Origin: Bacteroidota bacterium
GTDB lineage: Bacteria > Bacteroidota > Bacteroidia > Flavobacteriales > Flavobacteriaceae
Assembly (NCBI GenBank): GCA_003650305.1
Contig: QMOV01000002.1
Span: 1 to 64,000 of the forward strand
Reading direction: 5' to 3'
Length of the DNA stretch: 64,000 nt
Part shown: one piece after another, positions 49,579 through 61,125 of the stretch
Layout: every line of letters begins with the position of its first letter
Numbering within the stretch: the first letter of the stretch is position 1
Translations under genes and position numbers: made by a program
The notes under the pieces: model-generated
Databases searched by the model: none
Told to the model about the DNA's origin: nothing
The model's input: the letters and a program-made list of their open reading frames with translations, nothing else

Positions 49579-50466
49579 TTAAAAATTAATATTTCTCCAT
49601 TTACTTGTGTGCATTGGTGCTATCCTTGTTAACGCAGTAGCAAGATCTGTAATGTTTACGCTTGGACCATCGCTAAATATATCTTCAATTTCTTCGGCTT
49701 TAGCATCAAAAAAAACACGAAGTATAAACGAATTAGGACGACGATTATTTAACACTTCTAGCTGCATTAAAGACGCTGCAATTTTATCTTTTCCGCTTTT
49801 TGGGTTTTGATTCATATTGTCTAAACCGTCTATATGGTAGTTATATAATACACTTCTAATTTCTTTATACGTTGGAGACATTATATTGTCTATTAAACTA
49901 AATCTAGATTGTAAACCATCTTCTGGTTTCCATCCTATAAAATTACTCTGTTGCGAATAGCTTAAAATTGATCTTGCTTGTGCATAATATTCTTCTCCTC
50001 CATTTAAAGAAAATGTATCTGCATCCATTGCTAAAATTATATATATATGGTATGCAATAACTGATACTAAATTAGATTCGAATTGTATTGAATTATAATT
50101 TAAGTTTTGAAATTCTAAATACTTAAACGTAAAATCTCTATCATTAAAATTATAAACTGGCGAACTGTATGAAGAATTAAAAATAGGTCTTGAAGATCTT
50201 ATTTGAATTGAAGCTCGAAAAGTATCGTTATCATAATCGTTAATAATAATAACCATACTACAATTAATGCGTTCTTGCAGAGCAAATGTTTTGTTAGTCC
50301 ATTGTGTATTATTAACAAATTCGTTTAATTGATTTTCTAAGGTTTTAAATACTTGTACATTTTCGTTACCTGTTTGCTGTGCATTTACAACAACATCACA
50401 TTTTAATTCTTGAGAAAATGTTGTAAATGAGATTAAAATTGAAAGTATAAACAAAAAATTACGCAT
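49579..50466 (-). CDS. DUF4835 family protein
   Basis: A 295-residue exported protein (signal peptide ending at FTTFSQ) of the DUF4835 family found in Bacteroidota between coaBC and recN. Segments such as CDVVVNAQQTG, INCSMVIIINDYD and SPVYNFNDRDF are visible. Function is unknown. The start overlaps the end of coaBC by 8 bases. Periplasmic or surface location is inferred from the signal peptide. Confidence 0.85.
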   Translation of the reverse strand: MRNFLFILSILISFTTFSQELKCDVVVNAQQTGNENVQVFKTLENQLNEFVNNTQWTNKTFALQERINCSMVIIINDYDNDTFRASIQIRSSRPIFNSSYSSPVYNFNDRDFTFKYLEFQNLNYNSIQFESNLVSVIAYHIYIILAMDADTFSLNGGEEYYAQARSILSYSQQSNFIGWKPEDGLQSRFSLIDNIMSPTYKEIRSVLYNYHIDGLDNMNQNPKSGKDKIAASLMQLEVLNNRRPNSFILRVFFDAKAEEIEDIFSDGPSVNITDLATALTRIAPMHTSKWRNINF

Positions 50467-51673
50467 CTAGTTGTTTTAAAATTTCTTTCATTACGTCTTG
50501 TGCTACTTTAGCTTTAGACTTTAATGAGTAGTTAGTAATATTCTCTTCTCTACTAATAATAGTTACCTTATTTGTTTCTCCTCCAAAACCAGCGCCTTCA
50601 TCATTTAACGAATTTAATACAATTAAATCTAAATTTTTAGATTTTAATTTTTTAATTGCATTTTCTAGTTCATCGTTAGTTTCTAAAGCAAAACCTACTA
50701 GTATTTGTTTTTGTTTTATTTGTCCTAAAGACGCTAATATATCTTTAGTCTTTTCTAACTCAAGATGTAACGTAGAATCTTTCTTTTTTATTTTTTGGTC
50801 AGCAATATTTTTTGGCTTATAATCTGCTACTGCTGCCGAAAGTATAGCAATATCAGTATTATCAAAATGTTTATGTACAGCGTCATACATTTCTCCAGCA
50901 CTTTCTATTGGTATTATTTTAATTAAGCTATGCTCAGCTTTTTCGTGTGTTGGACCAGAAACTAAAATCACACTTGCGCCAAGGTTTGCTGCTGCTTTTG
51001 CAATTTCAAAACCCATTTTGCCACTAGAGTGGTTTCCTATAAAACGTACAGGATCTATTGCTTCGTAAGTTGGTCCAGCTGTAATTAAAACTTGTTTTCC
51101 GTTAAGTGGAAGATCTCTTAAAATATCCTTTTCGATAAAAGCTAAAATATCTTCTGGTTCTGCCATACGACCTTCTCCAACTAGTCCACTTGCCAATTCA
51201 CCACTTGCTGCAGGTATCATAATATTACCAAAGCTTTTTAGTGTTTCAAATGAATTAATTGTAGATTGATGCTTATACATATCTAAATCCATAGCAGGAG
51301 CAAAATAAACTGGACATTTAGCAGAAAGATAAGTGGCTAAAAGCAAATTATCGCTATTACCTATAGCCATTTTAGATAAAGTATTGGCTGTTGCTGGAGC
51401 AATTAAAAATAAGTCTGCCCAAAGACCTAATTCGACATGATTATTCCATGTATCATTCTCATCTTCTTCATTAGTGAAGGATGACAACACTGGATTTTTT
51501 GATAGCGTAGATAATGTTAAAGGTGTAACAAAATCTTTAGAGGCTGGAGTCATAATAACTTTTACGTTAGCACCAGCCTTAATAAATAATCTTACTAAAG
51601 ACGCACTTTTATAAGCAGCAATACCAGCTGTTATGCCCAAAAGCAAGTTTTTGTCTTTTAAGATAGACATCAC
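50459..51673 (-). CDS. coaBC: Bifunctional CoaBC (Dfp): PPC synthetase and decarboxylase
   Basis: A 404-residue protein with an N-terminal flavoprotein decarboxylase (ITAGIAAYKSASLVRLF, the VELGLWADLFLIAPATANTLSK segment, PAMDLDMYKH) and a C-terminal synthetase (ITAGPTYEAIDPVRFIGNHSSGKMGFEIAKA, AAVADYKPK). Together they convert 4'-phosphopantothenate to 4'-phosphopantetheine in CoA synthesis. The start is the first or second of two adjacent Met codons. Lies between rpoZ and DUF4835 with short gaps, so part of the operon. Confidence 0.95.
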   Translation of the reverse strand: MMSILKDKNLLLGITAGIAAYKSASLVRLFIKAGANVKVIMTPASKDFVTPLTLSTLSKNPVLSSFTNEEDENDTWNNHVELGLWADLFLIAPATANTLSKMAIGNSDNLLLATYLSAKCPVYFAPAMDLDMYKHQSTINSFETLKSFGNIMIPAASGELASGLVGEGRMAEPEDILAFIEKDILRDLPLNGKQVLITAGPTYEAIDPVRFIGNHSSGKMGFEIAKAAANLGASVILVSGPTHEKAEHSLIKIIPIESAGEMYDAVHKHFDNTDIAILSAAVADYKPKNIADQKIKKKDSTLHLELEKTKDILASLGQIKQKQILVGFALETNDELENAIKKLKSKNLDLIVLNSLNDEGAGFGGETNKVTIISREENITNYSLKSKAKVAQDVMKEILKQLDA

Positions 51674-51676
51674 TAA

Positions 51677-52018
51677 TTATTCTTGAGTATCCTCTACCTT
51701 TTCGTCTTCTGAATTCCTAAAGTAAATATTTTCATTTAACCATTCTTGAACGGCTAAAGCGTGAGGTTTTGGTAATTTTTCATAAAACTTTGAAACCTCA
51801 ATTTGTTCCTTATTTTCAAATATTTCTTCTAGACTGTCATTATAGGTAGCAAATTCTTCTAACTTATCTACAAGTTCTTTTCTTATTTCAGTATTGATTT
51901 GTTCAGCTCTTCGAGAGATTACTGAAATTGCTTCATAAATGTTTTGAGTAGGTGCGTCTATAATATTTCTATCATAGGTTTCAGTATTAACTGGTGCATT
52001 AACATTTTTTAAATCCAT
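51677..52018 (-). CDS. rpoZ: RNA polymerase omega subunit
   Basis: A 113-residue omega-like protein. It holds the ISRRAEQINTEIRKEL helix and a charged acidic tail; the family is small and variable in Bacteroidota, but position next to coaBC and bamD matches the usual order. It helps assemble RNA polymerase. Gap of 3 bases to coaBC and 11 to bamD shows co-transcription. Confidence 0.85.
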   Translation of the reverse strand: MDLKNVNAPVNTETYDRNIIDAPTQNIYEAISVISRRAEQINTEIRKELVDKLEEFATYNDSLEEIFENKEQIEVSKFYEKLPKPHALAVQEWLNENIYFRNSEDEKVEDTQE

Positions 52019-52029
52019 CTCTTTTTATA

Positions 52030-52830
52030 TTAACTTTTTGTATTAAACTCTTCTAATAATCCATTAAGCTCTTCTTGCATATTATTTGCTTCTTCTTTAT
52101 ATTGAGAATCTGCATAAGCTTTATTAAATGAATTAAAATATGTGATTGCGGTTTTTAAACGCTCTTCTTTTTTCCAAGGGACACTGTTAATCGCTAATTT
52201 GTAGGCTGAATCAAGTCTATAAAACATAGCGTTTTCTCTTAAGGTTGTTCCAGGAAATTCTAGAATAAAATTATCGAATGACTTTATAGAGGCTTGAAAA
52301 TCTTCTATATGATTATATTGTTTAGCAATACTATATGCCTTGTTTTCTAATTTATACTCAAGCTCTTTTACCAAAGTATTTGCTTGGCTTAAATATTCAG
52401 AGTCTGGAAATCTATTAATAAACTCTTGTAATTTCTCAATAGCTTCTATTGTTTCTTTTTGCTCTTTTGTATAAATTGGTGATAAGTTGTAATAGCTTTT
52501 TGCGCTTAAATATGCAATCTCTTCTACTTTTTCACTATTCGCGTAAGAACTTACAAATTGCTCCATTTGATAGTTAGACGTATAGTAATCTCTCATTTCA
52601 TAATAAGTTTTAGAATACATATACATTAACTTTTCGGCTTGTGGTTTTCCTCTGTATTTTGGAACTATTTGCACAAATAAACGATTTGCTTTGTTGTATT
52701 TACCAGCATCGTATAACTCTGTACCCAATTTAAATTTTGTAGCAATATCTTCAGATTTTAATGCTTTTTGATATTCGTTACAAGAACTAAATGAAATTAT
52801 AAAAACTAATATGTAAATGAGTTTCTTCAT
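52030..52830 (-). CDS. bamD: Outer membrane assembly lipoprotein BamD
   Basis: A 266-residue lipoprotein (start ATG at 52830; MKKLIYILVFIISFSSC, lipobox Cys17) with TPR-like helices (LYDAGKYNKANRLFVQIVPKYRG, YYTSNYQMEQFVSSYANSEKVEE, IEKLQEFINRFPDSEYL). Subunit of the BAM complex that inserts outer-membrane proteins. The frame continues to an ATG at 52860, but the lipoprotein signal fixes the later start. A -7-like CAAAAGTA (plus 52848-52855) overlaps the upstream part. Confidence 0.9.
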   Translation of the reverse strand: MKKLIYILVFIISFSSCNEYQKALKSEDIATKFKLGTELYDAGKYNKANRLFVQIVPKYRGKPQAEKLMYMYSKTYYEMRDYYTSNYQMEQFVSSYANSEKVEEIAYLSAKSYYNLSPIYTKEQKETIEAIEKLQEFINRFPDSEYLSQANTLVKELEYKLENKAYSIAKQYNHIEDFQASIKSFDNFILEFPGTTLRENAMFYRLDSAYKLAINSVPWKKEERLKTAITYFNSFNKAYADSQYKEEANNMQEELNGLLEEFNTKS

Positions 52831-52953
52831 ATATTTTAAACAGGTTGCAAAAGTAAACAATTATAATGTATTTTGAAAACTATTATTTTAAGCTAAAATA
52901 ATGTGACTTTTTCTTTAATTATTAGGTTTAAGTAATATTTAACTTTTTTAAAA

Positions 52954-53829
52954 TTAAAGATGCTCTATGTAGTTTTTAATTTTAGCTTTTAGTGTATCTG
53001 AAGCCTTTACTAAAGGCAATCTTACAGTATCTTCACATAAGTTTAATTGTTGTAATACTGCTTTAATTCCTGCTGGATTATTTTCTGAAAAAATATAACT
53101 TGTTACATCCATAAGCTTAAAATGCAACCTATAAGCCTCTTTGGCTTTGCCTCCTAATCCTAACCGAATCATTTTTGAAAATTCTTTGGGTAAGGCTTGC
53201 CCTATTACAGAAATTACTCCTGCGCCACCAGCTAAAACAACACCTAATGCTAAATCGTCATCGCCAGAAATAATCAAAAAATCTTCGGATTTATTCTTTA
53301 ACAGTTGTAAATATTGTGCAACATTATTACCTGCTTCTTTAACTGCAACAATGTTTTTAAAATCCTTAGCTAAACGCAACGTTGTTTCTGGCAACATATT
53401 AGCTGAAGTACGTCCAGGAACATTATATAAAATTATTTGAACTGGTGAAACTTGAGCAATTGCTTTAAAATGTTGATAAATGCCTTCTTGTGTTGGTTTG
53501 CTATAATAGGGCGATACAGACAAAATTGCAGTAATTTCGCTTAAATCGGTAGTCTTTATTTCTTCTATTATAGTAGCAGTATTGTTCCCTCCAATACCCA
53601 AAACCAATGGCAATCTTCCATCATTTACTTCTTTAATGGTTTTAATTATTTTTTGTTTTTCTTGTTTTGTAATAGTTACACTTTCTCCAGTCGTACCACT
53701 AATTACCAAATAATCTATACCATTCTCTATATTATAGTTTACAATATTTGCTAGAGCTTTATAATCTACACTTAAATCACTATTAAATGGTGTTACGAGT
53801 GCTACTCCAGTTCCTACTAATTCATTCAT
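52954..53829 (-). CDS. dapA: 4-hydroxy-tetrahydrodipicolinate synthase
   Basis: A 291-residue class I aldolase-type enzyme: GTTGES (45-50), Tyr135 in LYNVPGRT, Arg140, and the Schiff-base Lys164 in VAVKEAGNN. It condenses pyruvate with aspartate semialdehyde, first committed step of lysine and diaminopimelate synthesis. Starts 2 bases after the DUF6913-type gene ends; followed by a gap and bamD. Confidence 0.95.
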   Translation of the reverse strand: MNELVGTGVALVTPFNSDLSVDYKALANIVNYNIENGIDYLVISGTTGESVTITKQEKQKIIKTIKEVNDGRLPLVLGIGGNNTATIIEEIKTTDLSEITAILSVSPYYSKPTQEGIYQHFKAIAQVSPVQIILYNVPGRTSANMLPETTLRLAKDFKNIVAVKEAGNNVAQYLQLLKNKSEDFLIISGDDDLALGVVLAGGAGVISVIGQALPKEFSKMIRLGLGGKAKEAYRLHFKLMDVTSYIFSENNPAGIKAVLQQLNLCEDTVRLPLVKASDTLKAKIKNYIEHL

Positions 53830-53831
53830 TT

Positions 53832-54350
53832 TTATATCTTGTTAAGTACTTTTAAGTATTTTAATGTTTCTTGTTTAAATACAGCAATTTGATTTGGTTT
53901 TACATCAATAATAAAATCATTAAGCCGTTGGTCACTATTGGAAATTCCAATTTTAAAATTAGCTTTGGATAACGCTGTAACCATATTTAATTCTAAATTA
54001 TCGCCTTTATAATAACTAATTAAAGCATCAAATTTTGTATTGATAAACTCTTGTAGTTCTATACTATTAATTTTTCCTTTCCAACCAAAATCTTTAGGAT
54101 TAAAGTATAAATCCCAACTATTTGGCACAAATTTTTCTTCGGTAACAAAAGTAATAAACTTGATTTTGTTTTCCATTATACCAATGTTTTTTAAAAACAG
54201 TCTCAAATCCTCATGTTCATCAAATTCGTCTATATTCAAAATAACACCAACCGATTTAAGTTTATTATCATTAACAGATTCATTTCTAGAATTTAATATC
54301 TTGTTAATATAATTTTGATTAGATTTTTTCTTAAATCGCTTTAAAAACAT
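53832..54350 (-). CDS. DUF6913-like small protein
   Basis: A 172-residue protein upstream of dapA. It has a basic start ([19 protein letters not shown]) and segments such as [42 protein letters not shown] and [29 protein letters not shown]. No signal peptide or catalytic motif is evident. This matches the DUF6913-type gene that flanks dapA in Flavobacteriia, as recalled. Function unknown. A -7-like CAAATGTA (plus 54370-54377) lies upstream. Confidence 0.75.
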   Translation of the reverse strand: MFLKRFKKKSNQNYINKILNSRNESVNDNKLKSVGVILNIDEFDEHEDLRLFLKNIGIMENKIKFITFVTEEKFVPNSWDLYFNPKDFGWKGKINSIELQEFINTKFDALISYYKGDNLELNMVTALSKANFKIGISNSDQRLNDFIIDVKPNQIAVFKQETLKYLKVLNKI

Positions 54351-54419
54351 TTATATTTAAACTTTAGTACAAATGTAACAAACAACATATATAGTTTTAA
54401 TATAAAAATAACTTATTAA

Positions 54420-55175
54420 ATGAATTTTAAATATTTTATACTTGGTGTTTATATCTGTTTTTTTTCTTCATGTAAACAGGAAACACACCTCTCTAAAATT
54501 GAAGGAAAAAGAATAGAAATAAACGATACTTTATCAAGTAACCAAGCAATAGAAGACTATATAAAACCTTACAGAGAACATGTTGAAAAAGATTTAGATA
54601 GCGTTCTCGCGTATTCAGTTGATACTTACACTAAAAACAATGGTGATTTAAATACAGCAATAGGAAACTTTATGGCAGATGCTGTTTTCGAACTATCTAA
54701 TCCAATTTTTAAATCTAGAACTGGTAAAGACATAGATATGGTTTTATTAAATCATGGTGGCATTAGGTCTATTATATCTAAAGGTGATATAACAACACGA
54801 ACAGCGTATGAAATTATGCCTTTTGATAATATTGTTGTTGTAGCAGAATTAAAAGGTACTTATGTTTTAGACTTAGTAAGTTATTTACAAAATGCAAGAC
54901 GAGCACATCCTATTTCTAAATTGAATATTAAACTTGGTTCTAATTTCGAATTAATTGAAGCTACTATTAACAAAGAACCCATTGATGTAAACAGAACTTA
55001 TTATGTTGCAACAAACGACTTTTTAATGAATGGAGGAGATAGAATGACCTTTTTAAAGAAAAGAGATAGCTTATATGTGTTAGATTATAAAATAAGAAAT
55101 TTATTGATTGATTACTTTAAAAAAGTTGATACTATAAATCCTGTAATCGACGATAGGTTTATTCAAATTAAATAA
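54420..55175 (+). CDS. 5'-nucleotidase C-terminal domain lipoprotein
   Basis: A 251-residue predicted lipoprotein (lipobox Cys18 in CFFSSCKQE) consisting of the 5'-nucleotidase C-terminal (substrate-binding) domain: GDLNTAIGNFMADAVFELSN, VLLNHGGIRSIISKGDITTRTAYEIMPFDN and TYYVATNDFLMNGGDRM. In UshA-type nucleotidases it is joined to the metallophosphatase domain, which is encoded separately by the next gene (gap 12 bases). Together they probably form a nucleotide-salvaging periplasmic enzyme. Confidence 0.9.
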   Translation: MNFKYFILGVYICFFSSCKQETHLSKIEGKRIEINDTLSSNQAIEDYIKPYREHVEKDLDSVLAYSVDTYTKNNGDLNTAIGNFMADAVFELSNPIFKSRTGKDIDMVLLNHGGIRSIISKGDITTRTAYEIMPFDNIVVVAELKGTYVLDLVSYLQNARRAHPISKLNIKLGSNFELIEATINKEPIDVNRTYYVATNDFLMNGGDRMTFLKKRDSLYVLDYKIRNLLIDYFKKVDTINPVIDDRFIQIK

Positions 55176-55187
55176 GTTATTGTAAAA

Positions 55188-56102
55188 ATGAAAAGAAGAA
55201 ATTTTATACAACAAACAGCTGCAACTACTGCACTAGTTACTTTAGGTGGTTTAGGCTTACAATCTTTTACCACTTCAAGAACAAAAAAAATAACTATCCT
55301 GCACACTAACGATGTTCATAGTCATATCATTCCATTTGGTCCTAACAATGGCAGAAATGCTAACAAAGGTGGCGTTGCCAGAAGAGCAAGTTTAATTGAG
55401 TCTATTAGAGCCGAAAATCCAAATACGTTATTACTTGATGCTGGCGATATTTTTCAAGGTACACCATATTTTAATTATTATGGTGGTGAGCTAGAATTTA
55501 AACTCATGAGCATGTTAAAGTATGATGCAGCAACTATTGGAAATCATGATTTTGATAATGGTATCGATGGACTTTATGCTCAACTACCTCATGCCAAATT
55601 TGATTTTGTTTCAGCTAATTACGATTTCTCAAATACTGTAATGGACACTCATGTAGAACCCTATACAATATTTAAAAAGGAAGGTATTAAAATAGGAGTT
55701 TTTGGTTTGGGAATAGAATTAGACGGTTTAGTTGGTAAAAATCATTATAAAGAAACTAAATATCTTAATCCTATTGAAATTGCTCAAGATATGAGCAGAA
55801 TTTTAAAAACAGAAAAACAATGCGATCTTGCTATTTGTTTATCTCATTTAGGTTATAATTATAGAAATAACCCAGAAATAGTTTCAGATGTTAAATTGGC
55901 TAAAGCAACTAAAGACATCGATTTAATAATCGGAGGACATACACATACCTTTTTACGAAAACCAACAATAGAAAAAAATATTGAAGGAAAGAATGTACTT
56001 ATTAACCAAGTTGGTTGTTATGGACTTTATCTAGGAAAGATTGATTTTTATTTTGATAGTGATAAAAGCAAAGCAGCTAATGGTACTTCAATAATTGTCT
56101 AG
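55188..56102 (+). CDS. Metallophosphatase domain of a split 5'-nucleotidase
   Basis: A 304-residue exported metallophosphoesterase. It starts with MKRRNFIQQTAATTALVTLGG, a Tat-like signal with RR followed by NFI. The catalytic motifs HTNDVHSHI, DAGDIFQGTP, TIGNHDFDNG, LSHLGYN and IGGHTHTF bind two metals. It is the N-terminal half of a UshA-like enzyme, while the substrate-binding half is the upstream gene (54420). The two act together in the periplasm. The split is seen in several Bacteroidota. Confidence 0.9.
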   Translation: MKRRNFIQQTAATTALVTLGGLGLQSFTTSRTKKITILHTNDVHSHIIPFGPNNGRNANKGGVARRASLIESIRAENPNTLLLDAGDIFQGTPYFNYYGGELEFKLMSMLKYDAATIGNHDFDNGIDGLYAQLPHAKFDFVSANYDFSNTVMDTHVEPYTIFKKEGIKIGVFGLGIELDGLVGKNHYKETKYLNPIEIAQDMSRILKTEKQCDLAICLSHLGYNYRNNPEIVSDVKLAKATKDIDLIIGGHTHTFLRKPTIEKNIEGKNVLINQVGCYGLYLGKIDFYFDSDKSKAANGTSIIV

Positions 56103-56132
56103 AAGATAATATAATGTTTTTTTAATTCTAAA

Positions 56133-56876
56133 TTAAGCTTCAAGTTTATCTACAGCTTTAAAAGTTTCACTATCTTCATAATTTAAGCTAGATTGAAAAT
56201 AGAAAAATGTAAATGCTAAAACTAATAAAGATGAATAGACAATACTCAAAATATTTTGATCTGAAACATAATAATAAGCGACTTGTATTACTTCAGAAAA
56301 CACAATACATAATGCTCCTAAAAGTAAATTCATTGCCTTTTTAGTGTGTTTGCTTATATAATTAATTAAAGTTATAGAAAGCAATAACATAATTACTATA
56401 TTATATGTTATTTCTATTAAATAGTCATAAACACCATATAAAAGTTCGCTTTTAATTGCAATATCAGTAACTAATATAATGCTATAAATATCTAAAGCTA
56501 CAAGAATAAGAATATATGTTGTAAAACGATTAAAGATTCGTTTAACATTCATCGACTTAAAAATTTCTAAAATCAAAAATACATAAGCAGTTATATAAAG
56601 TGTATTGCCTCCATAGTACATTAAACTATCTACAAAATAAGATTCGCGAGCAAAATGAGTAAAAAAGCTAGAGAACTCTGTAATAGAATAGAATAGTAAA
56701 AAATAGAAAAAATAACTACTTCTTTCCTTTCTTGTCAAACAATAAGATATTAGCAACAATGGCAATATTAAGGGTCTTACATATTCAGCAATTTCTTGCA
56801 TATTAAAAATTTGTAAACCTATAAATACAATTGCAAGTACAATTATAAAACCAAGTAATATTTTTTTATTTTGCAT
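56133..56876 (-). CDS. Multi-pass membrane protein, unknown (possibly YhhN-like)
   Basis: A 247-residue protein of about eight hydrophobic helices (ILLGFIIVLAIVFIGLQIF, LLPLLLISYCL, IYIILAMD-like helices further on, ending in LLVLAFTFFYF). Layout and size resemble the lysoplasmalogenase/YhhN family, but the match is weak by eye. It lies between the split nucleotidase (convergent) and ligA, transcribed alone. No motif or partner gives a function. Confidence 0.6.
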   Translation of the reverse strand: MQNKKILLGFIIVLAIVFIGLQIFNMQEIAEYVRPLILPLLLISYCLTRKERSSYFFYFLLFYSITEFSSFFTHFARESYFVDSLMYYGGNTLYITAYVFLILEIFKSMNVKRIFNRFTTYILILVALDIYSIILVTDIAIKSELLYGVYDYLIEITYNIVIMLLLSITLINYISKHTKKAMNLLLGALCIVFSEVIQVAYYYVSDQNILSIVYSSLLVLAFTFFYFQSSLNYEDSETFKAVDKLEA

Positions 56877-56975
56877 TATATTAATTTCCTATTTGTAAGG
56901 CAAATATAACATAATTTTGCAATTAAACGATAAAATACAACGTTTTATCGATATTATTGATAATTTATAATCATT

Positions 56976-59130
<2,155 letters not shown>

Positions 59131-59137
59131 GTGTTTT

Positions 59138-59728
59138 TTATGTGCGTTCTACCTTTAACCATTTTGGGACAGATTTAGGCTTAAAATTTTTCATTTTTCT
59201 CAATAGCGAATCTATATTATCATCTATAATTATTATATCTAGATTTTCAATTTTTAAAAAGCCTTTAGCAGTCATAGTTTTTATCATCTTAATCAAATCG
59301 TTATAAAATCCATTACTATTTAATAATCCTATAGGTTTTTGATGCAATCCTAATTGAGCCCAAGTAATAATCTCGAAAAGCTCTTCAAAAGTCCCAAAGC
59401 CTCCTGGAAGCGCGATAAAGCCATCAGACAACTCATGCATTTTCAGTTTGCGTTGATGCATATTTTGTGTAGAAATTAATTCATAAAGTCCTAAATGGAC
59501 TACTTCTTTCAGTTTTAAAAACTCTGGTATTACACCAATTACTTTCCCATGATGCTTAAGTGAAGCTTCTGCAAGTTTTCCCATAATTCCAATTTTAGCA
59601 GCTCCATAAACTAATGTAATTTTTTCTTTTGCTAAAGTTTCTCCTAGTTTTACAGCTTGCGAAATTATTAACGTGTCATTGCCTTCACTACTTCCACAAA
59701 ATACTGCAATTGAATCTAATTTGCTCAC
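59138..59728 (-). CDS. LOG-family protein (cytokinin phosphoribohydrolase type)
   Basis: A 196-residue LOG-family protein with the signature PGGFGTFEE (108-116) and upstream MHQRKLKM. Members release the base from cytokinin nucleotides or act on AMP; in bacteria the substrate is often unknown. The start is GTG (59728), and it overlaps the PrmC stop by 4 bases (GTGA), so the two are translationally coupled. Confidence 0.9.
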   Translation of the reverse strand: MSKLDSIAVFCGSSEGNDTLIISQAVKLGETLAKEKITLVYGAAKIGIMGKLAEASLKHHGKVIGVIPEFLKLKEVVHLGLYELISTQNMHQRKLKMHELSDGFIALPGGFGTFEELFEIITWAQLGLHQKPIGLLNSNGFYNDLIKMIKTMTAKGFLKIENLDIIIIDDNIDSLLRKMKNFKPKSVPKWLKVERT

Positions 59729-60618
59729 GATTTTACACCTTTTATCATTCTGTGCTTACCAAAGATATCCGATTTTATTTCTATTTTAACAAATCCTTCA
59801 TCTTTCATTAATTTAAGCATATCCTTACCAAGATACTCATTAATTTCGAAATAAAGTTGTCCGTTTGAACTTAAAACTTGATTGGCTAGTTGTGCAATTC
59901 TTCTATAGAACAACAAAGAATCCTCGGCTTCTACAAACAATGCTAAATGAGGTTCGTGCTTTAGAACATTTGGCTGCATTTGCTCTTTTTCTAAAGCTCT
60001 AACATAAGGTGGATTGGACACGATTACATCGAATTTTAAATCTTCAAATTCCAAATTCCAAATTCCAGTTTCTTGTTTCCAATTTAAAATATTTGCTGCA
60101 AAAAATGTAACTTCAACATCATTTAGTTCTGCGTTTTCTTTGGCAATCTTCAAAGCTTCTTTGCTTACATCCATCGCAAATACTTTGGCGTTTGGTAAAT
60201 TTTTAGCCAAAGAAACAGCAATACAACCACTTCCTGTGCCAATATCTAATATGTTTAAAGTTTCTGGTATGGAACTTGGAATTTTATTTTTTGAATTTTG
60301 AAGAACGAGTGAAACGAGTTCTTCTGTTTCTGGTCGTGGAATTAAAACACTATTGTTCAGCTTAAATGGCAATCTGAAGAATTCGGTTTCACCTATTATA
60401 TATTGTATGGGTTCGCGGTTTTTTAATCTATCTATTGAGTTGTTAAACTTTTTAATGTCAATTTCAGAAATGTTATCCTTATAACTTAAAGCAACATCAA
60501 TTCTTTGTTTGCCTAATATATATTGAGTTAAAATATAGAAAAAGGATGTGATTTCAGTTTCTGGATAGCAATCTAAAAGTGAGCTAACAAAATGTGTCTT
60601 TAGCGATTTGAGCGTCAT
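59725..60618 (-). CDS. prmC: Release factor glutamine methyltransferase
   Basis: A 297-residue PrmC/HemK: N-terminal helical domain, REPIQYIIGETEFF, the SAM site LDIGTGSGCIAVSLA, and the catalytic NPPYV (Asn202). It methylates the GGQ glutamine of peptide-chain release factors. The ATG at 60618 overlaps the GNAT stop (TAATG), so it is preferred to the upstream in-frame start. A short insert at about 179-195 (KQETGIWNLEFEDLK) is encoded by a 7-base repeat (60045-60067). Confidence 0.93.
   Translation of the reverse strand: MTLKSLKTHFVSSLLDCYPETEITSFFYILTQYILGKQRIDVALSYKDNISEIDIKKFNNSIDRLKNREPIQYIIGETEFFRLPFKLNNSVLIPRPETEELVSLVLQNSKNKIPSSIPETLNILDIGTGSGCIAVSLAKNLPNAKVFAMDVSKEALKIAKENAELNDVEVTFFAANILNWKQETGIWNLEFEDLKFDVIVSNPPYVRALEKEQMQPNVLKHEPHLALFVEAEDSLLFYRRIAQLANQVLSSNGQLYFEINEYLGKDMLKLMKDEGFVKIEIKSDIFGKHRMIKGVKS
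60045..60067. repeat. Heptad repeat inside prmC
   Basis: CAAATTC occurs three times in a row in plus reading, with a partial fourth copy (CA). It lies in the coding region and codes for the short insert before the NPPYV motif. Confidence 0.7.
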
Positions 60619-61103
60619 TATAAATCTTTTATCATCCATACTCCACAAGAGTAATGTCCTGTATTACCCAAAGGTTTTTCTAGATGAATAAATCCCTTTT
60701 TTTCATAAATATGAATTGCAGCTTTAAGCTGTGAAGCCGATTCTAAATAGCACTTTTTATAACCAAAATCTTTTGCTGCCTGTATACACTCATCAAACAT
60801 CTTTTTACCAAAACCTTTACCTCTTATTGATGGCGAAAAATACATTTTTTGAAGTTCGCAAACATCATCTTCAAAATCCCTTAGAGGTTTTATCCCTCCG
60901 CCTCCAAGAACAACTCTATTTTCTTCAATTACAAAATACACTTCTTTTTCGCCTTGATAAGACTCAAACATATTAGGAGTCTCCTCGTCTCCATAAGCTG
61001 TACCGACTAAAGGCATCTTAAATTCATGAAATATATCTTTAATTATCCGTTCAATAATCGGATTATCTTCTGGTATAATTTCTCTTATTAAAAAATCAGT
61101 CAC
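60618..61103 (-). CDS. GNAT-family acetyltransferase (GTG start)
   Basis: A 161-residue acetyltransferase if it starts at GTG 61103 (VTDFLIREI). Features: the ENRVVLGGGGIKPL strand, YFSPSIRGKGFGKKMFDECIQ with the acetyl-CoA-binding RGxGxG-like loop, and YLESASQLKAAIHIYEKKGF. The frame is open further (to 61196), but that would run into the ribD gene on the other strand. Its substrate is unknown. It is translationally coupled to prmC (TAATG). Confidence 0.85.
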   Translation of the reverse strand: MTDFLIREIIPEDNPIIERIIKDIFHEFKMPLVGTAYGDEETPNMFESYQGEKEVYFVIEENRVVLGGGGIKPLRDFEDDVCELQKMYFSPSIRGKGFGKKMFDECIQAAKDFGYKKCYLESASQLKAAIHIYEKKGFIHLEKPLGNTGHYSCGVWMIKDL

Positions 61104-61125
61104 ACTAATAAATTTATGTAGTTTT

